NCBI GenBank assembly: GCA_025453855.1
Contig: JALOPO010000107.1
Span: 1-7,380, forward strand
Direction: 5' to 3'
Origin: Gemmatimonadaceae bacterium
GTDB lineage: Bacteria; Gemmatimonadota; Gemmatimonadetes; Gemmatimonadales; Gemmatimonadaceae
Length of the DNA stretch: 7,380 bases
Shown here: positions 1 through 6,689 of the stretch, piece after piece
Layout: each line of letters starts with the position of its first letter
How positions within the stretch are numbered: position 1 is the stretch's first letter
The notes under the pieces: model-generated
The model's input: the letters and a program-made list of their open reading frames with translations, nothing else
Database searches by the model: none
Told to the model about the DNA's origin: nothing
Program-made: the position numbers and the translations under genes

Positions 1-1706
1 GAGACGCGTCGCGTCGCCGTCGATGCGCCCGAGCGAGGCCGTCACCGCGTCGGCCAGCGCGGCGCCATGTTCGGCGCTCGTCACCGAACGACCGACGAGG
101 GTGCCGGCCTCGCGTGCCGACTCGGCAGCGCGGAGCGCGAGCGAGCGCACCTCCTCGGCGACGACGGCAAAGCCACGCCCGGCATCGCCGGCCCGTGCCG
201 CCTCCACCGCGGCGTTGAGCGCGAGGAGGTTCGTCTGGAAGGCGATCTCGTCGATCGTGCGGGCGATGCGTGCGGTGGCGCCGGCCGACTCGCGGATCTC
301 GGCCATCGCGGTCGCGAGCTCGCGCATGCGCGCCGCGCCGGTCGCCGCCTCGCCGCGCGACTCGCCCGCCGGATCTCGGCCATCGCGGTCGCGAGCTCGC
401 GCATGCGCGCCGCGCCGGTCGCCGCCTCGCCGCGCGACTCGCCCGCCACCCGACGCACGAGCGTGGCGCCATCGGCGGTGCGTCCCGTGCTCGCCCGCGT
501 GTCGTCGAAGGTGGCGGCGACGATCGACACGGCGCCCGCCTGCGCCGTGGCACCAGCGGCCAGCGCGTGCGAGGCGGCGGCGATCGCGCGCGCCGCACCG
601 TCGACCTGCTGCGTGGCGACGATGACCTCGCTCAGCGTCTCGCCGAGCGCGCTGGCGGTGGCATTGAACGCCTCGCCCATGCGCGCGAAGTCGCCGGCAT
701 GCGCCTCGGTCACGCGCACCGTCAGGTCGCGCGCCGCCAGCCGCTCGAGTGCATGGCAGGTGGTGGCGATCGGCGCGGCCATCGCGGCCACGGCGTCGTT
801 CATTCCCGTCATGAGCGTCCGGTACGCACCGGCGAAAGGCTGGGCGTCGGCGCGCGCGGCGAGATCGCCGCCGCGGCACGCGTCGGCCAGCGCCTGGCTC
901 TGCGCGAGCGCCTCGCCGAGCTGCCCGCGGGCGGCGTCGTAGGCGACGATCGTCGCCTGCAGGTCGGCGATCATCGCGTTGATGCTCCCGCCGAGCATCG
1001 CCAGTTCGTCGCCGCCGGTGACGACGACCGGGACGGTGCGCGGACCGACGGTGCGCGAGAGGTCGCCGGCGGCCAGTGCCTGCACGCTGGCGCGCAGCTC
1101 CGCGACGCAGTTCATGCGCAGCGACCGCGCCGCCTCGCTCACCGCGTGCACGGCATCGCGCGTCGCCATCGCATCGCCGGCTGCGATCTGCGAGGTCACG
1201 GCGCCGTTGATGCGGGCGGTGACGCGGTCGGCATCGCGCTTCATCGTGCCGACGAGCGTCGCGTAGGCGGCAACGGAGTCGCCGCGCAGGCGCTGGGCGA
1301 GGAAGGTGCCGACGGTGCCGCGATAGGTGGCGAGCTCGCTCTCGAGCGACCCGAGGCGGGCGGCGAGCGCCGGATCGGACGCCGCCTCGGCGTGCAGCAG
1401 CTGCATCGTCGAGTCCGTGCGGCGAACCGCCGCGTGGATCGAGTCGGCGATGATCGCCGCGGGCCCCGGGGCGCGTGCCTCGAGGAAGAGATCGCGTGCG
1501 CGCAGCCGGATGGTGAGCACCGTGGCGCGCATCGTGGCCAGCTCGGCCAGCGGGCGCGTGACGGTCGTGTGCTGGGCCCGGGCGAGCTGCGTGGCGCGCA
1601 TGCCGCTCGCGACCATCGCGACGGCTGCGACGAGCATCGCGCCGCAGGTGACGAGCTGCCCGATCCGGAGCTGGTGCCGCAGAGGACGTTCGAAGAAGGC
1701 GGACAT
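1..1706 (-). CDS. Methyl-accepting chemotaxis protein paralogue (MCP1), frameshifted, C-terminus cut by window edge
   Basis: MCP-family transducer gene, read leftward and running off the window. From Met at 1706 (MSAFFERPLR) it shows one hydrophobic helix at residues ~16-36, a helical sensor-like region ~37-170, HAMP-like units around 214, 279 and 326, and the start of the coiled-coil signalling domain (MRELATAMAEIR, ~435-446). There a 77-bp tandem duplication shifts the frame: as written, 95 unrelated residues follow and translation stops at 81 (541 aa). Removing one repeat copy restores EIAFQTNLLALNAAVEAARA and homology continues to base 1. No TM2 is present, unlike the neighbour. Start 1706 is chosen because homology to the paralogue begins there, although it has no clear ribosome-binding site. 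An ATG at 1766, preceded by AGGA with a 6-nt gap, would add 20 residues. By family it would signal to CheW/CheA; with these lesions it may be a pseudogene, or the duplication may be an assembly error. Confidence 0.8.
293..447. repeat. Perfect 77-bp direct tandem duplication inside MCP1
   Basis: Bases 294-370 and 371-447 are identical over all 77 positions, and the match extends one base left (293 = 370). The flanks diverge immediately (292 versus 369, 371 versus 448). Because 77 is not a multiple of three, the second copy met by the ribosome is out of frame. The junction falls exactly after MCP1 codon 446. The short word GACTCGC lies close to both ends of the duplicated segment (287-293 and 437-443), which could have helped slippage or misassembly. 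Confidence 0.95.
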
Positions 1707-1747
1707 GGCGGGCCGTGCGAAGATGAGCGAATCGTCAGGTGCATCGC

Positions 1748-1769
1748 GTGATGCCGGAAGTGGCATCAC
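1748..1769. promoter_or_regulatory. 8-bp inverted repeat upstream of or over the MCP1 start
   Basis: GTGATGCC (1748-1755) and GGCATCAC (1762-1769) are perfect reverse complements around a 6-base loop (GGAAGT on the plus strand). Read on the minus strand, one arm contains the in-frame GTG (1769-1767) and ATG (1766-1764) that could start an extended MCP1, so an RNA hairpin would occlude them. If translation starts at 1706, the element instead sits about 40 nt upstream and could be a protein-binding palindrome. There is no U-tract, so a terminator is unlikely. Function is not known. Confidence 0.4.
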
Positions 1770-1848
1770 TGTTCCTGAGCGTCGTCCGTTTCGCCGAAAT
1801 CATTACCTCGGACAGCGAATATTCAGGTTCGCGCGGCGGGCATGCGCG

Positions 1849-1886
1849 ACGCGGCGCGGCACCGGAAGCCCGGTGCCGCGCCGCGT
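1849..1886 (-). terminator. Strong hairpin after MCP2, terminator-like but without a T-tract
   Basis: A perfect 17-bp inverted repeat (left arm ACGCGGCGCGGCACCGG, 1849-1865; right arm 1870-1886) with a 4-nt loop (1866-1869). It begins about 55 nt past the MCP2 stop at 1940 on the minus strand. Position and stability suit transcription termination or 3'-end protection of the MCP2 message. No run of T follows on either strand, so a canonical intrinsic terminator is not demonstrated; it could also attenuate read-through into MCP1. Confidence 0.5.
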
Positions 1887-1939
1887 GCGGCGTGCGAGGT
1901 TCGTGTGCGTGCGACGACGCGTCGGCGCGCGCGCCGGGC

Positions 1940-3922
1940 TCAGTCGGCGGCGAAGGCCAGCGGCGCCTGGCGGTGCGAGGACGCCGGTGCCTCGGGGAGC
2001 GCGAAGCGGTCGATGAGCTCGCGCATCACGCTCGACTGCGCCGAGAGCTCCTCGGCCGCGCTCGCCGACTCCTCGGCGTTCGCGGCGGCCTGCTGCGTCA
2101 CCGCGTTGACCTGCTCGATCGCTTCGGCCACCTGGGCCACGCCGGCGCGCTGCTGCTCGCTGGAAGCCGAGACGTCCGTCGCCACGGCGCTCACCTGCGT
2201 GGCATCGCGGTCGATCTGCGTGAGGGCCGCCGCGACATCGTGCGAGACGCGGACCCCTTCGTCGGCATTGCGCACCGAGGCCTCGATGAGCACCCCGGCC
2301 TCGCGCGCCGACTCGGCGGCGCGGAGCGCGAGCGAGCGCACCTCCTCGGCGACGACGGCGAAGCCGCGCCCGGCATCGCCGGCGCGTGCCGCCTCCACCG
2401 CGGCGTTGAGCGCGAGCAGGTTCGTCTGGAAGGCGATCTCGTCGATCGTGCGGGCGATGCGCGCGGTCCCGTCGGCGGAGCTGCGGATGCGCTCCATGGT
2501 CGCGGCCAGCTCCCGCATCCGTTCCAGCCCGCTGGCGGCGGCGGTGCGCGCCTGCTGCGCGATCTCGTTCGCCTCGCGCGCGCCGTCGGCGTTGCGCGCG
2601 GTCATGGCGCGGGTCTCCTCGAGCGTCGCGGTCACGGCGTCGATGGAGCCGGCCTGCTCGGTGGCGCCCTGGGCGAGCGCCTGGCTGGCGGCGGCGATCC
2701 CGGTGGCGGCGTTCGCCACCTGGTCGCTGGCACTGGCCACCTCGGCGAGCGTCTCGGCGAGCGAGCCCGCGGCGTTGTTGAACGACGTCTGGATGCGCGC
2801 GAAGTCGCCGTGGAAGCGTCCGTCGACGCGTGCGGTGAGGTCGCGATCGGCGAGGCGATCGAGCGCACTCGCGGTCTGTGCGACCGGCACCGCCACCGCC
2901 TCGATGGCGTCGTTCATGTCCTCGATCATCGTGCGGAAGGCGCCCGCGTACGGCGAGGCATCGGCGCGGCGGTCGAGGGCCCCGTCGCGGCAGGCCTGCA
3001 CGAGCGTCCGGTTCTCGGCCAGCGCGGCCTGCATGCGCCCGCGCATCTCGTTGTAGCTGGCGAGCGTCGCCTGCAGGTCGCCGATCATGCGCGTCATGTT
3101 GCCGGCGAGCACCGCGAGCTCGTCGCGCCCCGTCAGCTCGACGGGCGTCGTCACGGGTTGCGCATCGCGCGACAGGTCACCGAGCGCGAGCCCTTCCATC
3201 CCGCTGCGGAGCATCGCCACGCAGTGGGTGGCGAGCGACTCGGCGCGTGCGCCGATCTCGGTGATCGCGTGCGTGGCGCGACCGACGACACGCCGGAAGA
3301 CGAGCGTCAGCGCGGCGATGCCGACGAGGAGCACCGCGAGCGCGATGGCGCCACCGGTGATGGCGCGCGACTGCACGAGCGCGGCGAGGCGGTCGGCCTC
3401 GCGCTTCTGCGTGCCGATCGCGCCGGTGAGCGCGGCATTGAGCGTGTTCGCCTGCGCGGTCATCTCGCCGCGCATCAGCTCGATGGCCTCGGCGACGCTC
3501 CCCGCCAGACGCAGCTCGACGAAGCGGCCGAGCGTGGTGGCGTAGGCGTCGAAGGCGGTGCGCAGCGGCTTCACGCGCACGCGTGCCTCGTCGCGCCCGT
3601 TGCCCCGCTCGAGGACCTTGAGGATGCTGTCGGCGCGCGTGCGCAGCCGGCCGATCGAGTCGGCGATGCCGGCGGCCGCCATCGAGTCGGGTGCGTTCAG
3701 GAAGATGTCGCGCGAGTAGAGTCGCGTGGTGAGGAAGGCGCTCCGGAACTCGGCCATCTCGGCGAGCGGCTCGGCGACCTCGACATGCTGGGCCCGGGCG
3801 AGCTGGCTGATGTTGACGACCGCCGCCGTCGCCACCACGCTCGCGATCCCGATCGCGGCGAAGGTGACGAGCTGACTCAGCCGGAGCTGGGTACGGAGGG
3901 GTCGGTTGAAGAGGGACGGCAT
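1940..3922 (-). CDS. Methyl-accepting chemotaxis protein with poly-HAMP linker (MCP2), complete
   Basis: Membrane chemoreceptor of 660 aa that by family forms arrays with CheW and CheA and tunes kinase activity to an unknown ligand. Visible order: short basic N-terminus, TM1 at ~16-37, periplasmic helical region ~38-186 resembling the four-helix-bundle sensors of MCPs, TM2 at ~187-209 (AIALAVLLVGIAALTLVF), then three HAMP-like units marked by GDLSRDAQ (~248), GALDRRADASPYAGAFR (~314) and RDLTARVDGRFHGDFAR (~360). The coiled-coil signalling domain follows, with the hairpin tip EIAFQTNLLALNAAVEAARA at ~495-514 and then GFAVVAEEVRSLA. The C-terminus (QAPLAFAAD) has no CheR/CheB-tethering pentapeptide. 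The ATG at 3922 is preceded by GGAG with a 5-nt spacer, and the upstream open frame is antisense to uvrB, so this start is firm. It is the upstream gene of a tandem pair with MCP1; no che genes are in view. Confidence 0.93.
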   Translation of the reverse strand: MPSLFNRPLRTQLRLSQLVTFAAIGIASVVATAAVVNISQLARAQHVEVAEPLAEMAEFRSAFLTTRLYSRDIFLNAPDSMAAAGIADSIGRLRTRADSILKVLERGNGRDEARVRVKPLRTAFDAYATTLGRFVELRLAGSVAEAIELMRGEMTAQANTLNAALTGAIGTQKREADRLAALVQSRAITGGAIALAVLLVGIAALTLVFRRVVGRATHAITEIGARAESLATHCVAMLRSGMEGLALGDLSRDAQPVTTPVELTGRDELAVLAGNMTRMIGDLQATLASYNEMRGRMQAALAENRTLVQACRDGALDRRADASPYAGAFRTMIEDMNDAIEAVAVPVAQTASALDRLADRDLTARVDGRFHGDFARIQTSFNNAAGSLAETLAEVASASDQVANAATGIAAASQALAQGATEQAGSIDAVTATLEETRAMTARNADGAREANEIAQQARTAAASGLERMRELAATMERIRSSADGTARIARTIDEIAFQTNLLALNAAVEAARAGDAGRGFAVVAEEVRSLALRAAESAREAGVLIEASVRNADEGVRVSHDVAAALTQIDRDATQVSAVATDVSASSEQQRAGVAQVAEAIEQVNAVTQQAAANAEESASAAEELSAQSSVMRELIDRFALPEAPASSHRQAPLAFAAD

Positions 3923-4126
3923 GAGCGCTCCGGGGGGGCAAGCGGCGAGAGCCAGCAAAACGGTGGAGACCCGGCGCGGGCCGGGATGCACACCTGTAGA
4001 GATCGACCGCGCGGACGCGAAGCTGAACCGATGTTCCTCGCGCCCCCGGCAGTGGCCGGGCGCCGCCGGAGTCACGGGAGTGGCCGCCTGCTCCCGAACA
4101 GATCCCGATAGTGGTAGCTTTCGGCC
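3923..4126. other. Divergent intergenic region between MCP2 and uvrB
   Basis: The 204 bp hold the 5' signals of both transcription directions. I see the MCP2 Shine-Dalgarno (GGAG on the minus strand, 3931-3928), two copies of the palindrome CCCGGC-N4-GCCGGG (3970-3985 and 4045-4060), a weaker CGGGAG/CTCCCG inverted repeat (4075-4080/4091-4096) and a -10-like box beside uvrB. No convincing -35 element for either direction and no LexA-type operator could be recognised by eye. No credible gene lies within it. Confidence 0.6.
4115..4120 (+). promoter_or_regulatory. Candidate -10 box (TAGCTT) for a leaderless uvrB transcript
   Basis: TAGCTT fits the TANNNT -10 pattern and ends 6 bases before the uvrB ATG at 4127. 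That places the expected transcription start on or next to the A of ATG. The 20 bases before the ATG contain no good Shine-Dalgarno sequence, which agrees with leaderless translation. No clear -35 hexamer is visible 17-18 bp upstream, so the call is tentative. Confidence 0.35.
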
Positions 4127-6235
4127 ATGTCGCGCGCCGCCTTCGACCTGCAGGCTCCCTTCGCCCCGGCCGGTGACCAGCCTCGCGCCATCGCCGAGCT
4201 CTCGGCGGGCCTCGAGCGGGGCGAGCGATACCAGACGCTCCTCGGTGTCACCGGCTCCGGGAAGACGATGACCGTCGCCAACGTCATCGCGCACTGGGGG
4301 CGGCCGACGCTGGTGCTGAGCCACAACAAGACGCTCGCGGCGCAGCTCTACGGGGAGCTCAAGAGCTTCTTCCCGCAGAATGCGGTCGAGTACTTCATCT
4401 CGTACTACGACTACTACCAGCCCGAGGCCTACGTCCCCGCGAGCGACACGTACATCGAGAAGGACGCGTCGATCAACGAGGACATCGACCGGCTCCGGCT
4501 GCGCGCGACGTCGTCGCTCATGGAGCGCGACGACGTGGTGATCGTGAGCACCGTCTCGGCGATCTACGGCCTCGGCGACCCGCAGGCCTATCGCGAGCGC
4601 ATGGTCACGCTCTCGGTCGGGCAGACCATCGCGCGCGACGACATCCTGCGCCAGCTGGTGGGGATCCAGTACCAGCGCAACGACGTCGCCTTCGAGCGCG
4701 GCACCTTCCGCGTGCGTGGCGACACCGTCGAGATCTATCCCGCCTACGAGGAGCAGGCGGTGCGGATCGAGATGTGGGGTGAGGAGATCGAGCGGATCAC
4801 GAAGATCGACCCGCTCACCGGGCAGCAGGTGGCGTCGCTGCCGAAGACCGCGGTCTACCCGGCCAAGCATTTCATCACCACCCGCCCCACGCTCGAGCGT
4901 GCGTTCGGCGCGATCCGCGCCGAGCTCGCGGAGCGGCTGGCGGTGCTGCGCGCGGACGGGAAGCTGCTCGAGGCGCAACGGCTCGAGAGCCGCACGAACT
5001 TCGATCTCGAGATGATGGCCGAGATCGGGACCTGCGCCGGCATCGAGAACTACTCGCGCCACCTGAGCGGGCGCAACGCGGGCGACCGGCCGGCCTGTCT
5101 CCTCGACTACTTCCCCGACGACTACATGGTCGTCGTGGACGAGAGCCACGTCACGCTCCCGCAGGTGCGCGGGATGTACAACGGCGACCGCGCACGCAAG
5201 CTGACGCTCGTCGACTACGGCTTCCGCCTCCCGAGCGCGCTCGACAACCGTCCGCTCGTCTTCGAGGAGTTCCTGGGGCTCGTGCCGCGCCTCATCGCCG
5301 TCTCGGCCACGCCGGGCGAGATCGAGCTGCGGCTCTCGGAGGGCGTGGTGGTGGAGCAGGTCATCCGCCCCACGGGGCTGGTCGACCCCGAGATCGAGAT
5401 CCGCCCCGTGCGCGGGCAGGTGGACGACCTGCTGCACGAGATCCGGCTCCGCGCGCGCAAGGACGAGCGCGTGCTGGTGACGGTGCTCACCAAGCGCATG
5501 GCCGAGGACCTCACCGACTACCTGCAGCAGGTGGGGGTGCGCGTGCGCTACATGCACTCCGACATCGACGCCATCGAGCGCATGGAGATCGTGCGCGGGC
5601 TGCGGCTCGGCGACTTCGACGTGCTGGTGGGGATCAACCTGTTGCGCGAGGGGCTCGACATGCCCGAGGTCTCGCTGGTCGCGATCCTCGACGCCGACCA
5701 GGAGGGCTTCCTGCGCAGCGACCGCTCGCTCATCCAGACGGTCGGGCGGGCGGCGCGCCACGTCGAGGGGCGCGCGATCTTCTACGCCGATCGCGTCACC
5801 GACTCGATGCAGCGCTGCATCGACGAGACGAACCGGCGCCGCGCGACGCAGGTGGAGTTCAACGCCGCCAACGGGATCGTGCCGCAGGGGGTGCGCAAGA
5901 GCGTGGAGGAGGTGCGCTTCATCACGCGCGTCGCCGATGCGCGCGACGAGGGCGAGGAGGGGGCACCGGCGCGCGGCGAGCTGCGCAAGGTGGCCGAGCG
6001 CGGGCCGGCCTACGACCCGGGCACGCTGCCGCAGCGCATCGAGCAGCTCGAGCTCGAGATGCGCACCGCGGCGAAGGAGCTCGACTTCGAGACCGCGGCG
6101 CGGCTGCGCGATGAGCTCTTCGAGCTGCGACTGGCGGCGGAAGGACGGCAGCCGGCATCGTCGCGCGCGAAGGAAGGCGAGCCGATGACCAGGCCGCCGC
6201 GGTCGCGCGGGCGAGGGAAGCGTGGCGCACGCTGA
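4127..6235 (+). CDS. uvrB: UvrABC system protein B (excinuclease ABC subunit B)
   Basis: DNA damage-verification helicase of cytoplasmic nucleotide excision repair: it is loaded by UvrA, then recruits UvrC for dual incision. The 702-aa length and domain order match the family. Visible are the Q-motif region APAGDQPRAI (13-22), Walker A GVTGSGKT (40-47), the damage-probing beta-hairpin around YYDYYQPEAYVPASDTYIEK (93-112), the Walker B/DEAD-like VVVDESH (335-341), SATPG (393-397), helicase motif VI QTVGRAAR (537-544) and a C-terminal UVR domain of about 634-667 (IEQLELEMRTAAKELDFE) that contacts UvrC. A basic tail (RPPRSRGRGKRGAR) follows. The ATG at 4127 gives the expected N-terminus (FDLQAPFAPAGDQP). 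It is the first gene of the operon and its last 14 nt overlap tsaE. All key motifs are intact, so the protein should be active. No SOS box was recognised. Confidence 0.98.
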   Translation: MSRAAFDLQAPFAPAGDQPRAIAELSAGLERGERYQTLLGVTGSGKTMTVANVIAHWGRPTLVLSHNKTLAAQLYGELKSFFPQNAVEYFISYYDYYQPEAYVPASDTYIEKDASINEDIDRLRLRATSSLMERDDVVIVSTVSAIYGLGDPQAYRERMVTLSVGQTIARDDILRQLVGIQYQRNDVAFERGTFRVRGDTVEIYPAYEEQAVRIEMWGEEIERITKIDPLTGQQVASLPKTAVYPAKHFITTRPTLERAFGAIRAELAERLAVLRADGKLLEAQRLESRTNFDLEMMAEIGTCAGIENYSRHLSGRNAGDRPACLLDYFPDDYMVVVDESHVTLPQVRGMYNGDRARKLTLVDYGFRLPSALDNRPLVFEEFLGLVPRLIAVSATPGEIELRLSEGVVVEQVIRPTGLVDPEIEIRPVRGQVDDLLHEIRLRARKDERVLVTVLTKRMAEDLTDYLQQVGVRVRYMHSDIDAIERMEIVRGLRLGDFDVLVGINLLREGLDMPEVSLVAILDADQEGFLRSDRSLIQTVGRAARHVEGRAIFYADRVTDSMQRCIDETNRRRATQVEFNAANGIVPQGVRKSVEEVRFITRVADARDEGEEGAPARGELRKVAERGPAYDPGTLPQRIEQLELEMRTAAKELDFETAARLRDELFELRLAAEGRQPASSRAKEGEPMTRPPRSRGRGKRGAR

Positions 6236-6689
6236 CGCCGACGCGGCGACGCATGGAGTTCGTGAGGCGGTGCTGGACGAGCCGGCGCTGCGCGCCCGTG
6301 GCGAGGCGATCGGTGCCGCACTCCCGGTGCCGGCGCTGGTCACGTTGCGCGGTGACCTCGGCGCGGGGAAGACGACGCTCGTCCAGGCGATCGCGCGCGG
6401 GCTGGGGGTGGACGAGGCGGTGACCAGCCCCACCTTCGCGCTGGTGCACGAGTACGCGGGAACGCGCGCCGCGCGCGTGGTGCACTGCGATCTCTATCGC
6501 CTGCGTGGCGTGCAGGAGGCGGCGACGCTCGGCCTCGACGACCTGCTCGCCGAGCCCGACGTGGTGGTGCTGGTCGAGTGGCCGGAGCGCGCCGGACCGC
6601 TGCTCGACGGGCCGACGCTGGCCATCGAGCTCGCGCACGTGCCCGGGGGCCCCGCGCAGCGCCGGCTCGTGGAGCGGTGGGGCGCGTGA
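6222..6689 (+). CDS. tsaE: tRNA threonylcarbamoyladenosine biosynthesis ATPase TsaE
   Basis: P-loop ATPase (155 aa) that works with TsaB and TsaD in transferring the threonylcarbamoyl group from TC-AMP to A37 of ANN-decoding tRNAs (t6A synthesis). Family signatures are visible: Walker A GDLGAGKT (44-51), the SPTFALVHEY segment (69-78), HCDLYRL (88-94) and VEWPER (118-123), at the usual family size. The start used is GTG at 6222, preceded by a purine-rich GAGGGAAG within the uvrB end, which gives a 14-nt overlap with uvrB. A GTG at 6270 is an alternative that removes 16 residues before the conserved helix LDEPALRARGEAIGAAL. Its stop TGA overlaps the tsaB GTG by 4 nt, suggesting translational coupling within the operon. 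Confidence 0.95.
   Translation: MAHADADAATHGVREAVLDEPALRARGEAIGAALPVPALVTLRGDLGAGKTTLVQAIARGLGVDEAVTSPTFALVHEYAGTRAARVVHCDLYRLRGVQEAATLGLDDLLAEPDVVVLVEWPERAGPLLDGPTLAIELAHVPGGPAQRRLVERWGA

Noticed and set aside
293..447. CRISPR array or mobile-element end
   Set aside because: Only two directly abutting copies without spacers, lying inside coding sequence, with no inverted repeats or transposase nearby.
270..1751. Plus-strand open frames opposite MCP1
   Set aside because: Same shadow effect; the minus strand carries paralogue-supported MCP sequence throughout.
1787..1830. Relatively AT-rich stretch with GAATATTC as an MCP1 promoter, including a FliA (sigma-28) type
   Set aside because: It is a plausible promoter neighbourhood, but no pair of -35/-10 elements and no flagellar sigma consensus could be placed, so no site is claimed.
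1739..4111. 790-codon plus-strand open frame opposite MCP2
   Set aside because: Antisense shadow of a convincing MCP. The Arg/Gly/His-rich composition and absence of recognisable domains argue against coding.
4081..4126. LexA/SOS operator upstream of uvrB
   Set aside because: CGAACAGATCCC begins like a CGAAC half-site but no matching inverted half-site follows, so SOS control is not supported.
3923..6433. A very long minus-strand open frame running from within tsaE, through the whole of uvrB antisense, into MCP2
   Set aside because: Only the part from Met 3922 onward resembles a protein family. The rest is the antisense of clear uvrB/tsaE codons, kept open by GC-rich codon usage; it is rich in Arg, Val, His and Asp with no family motifs.
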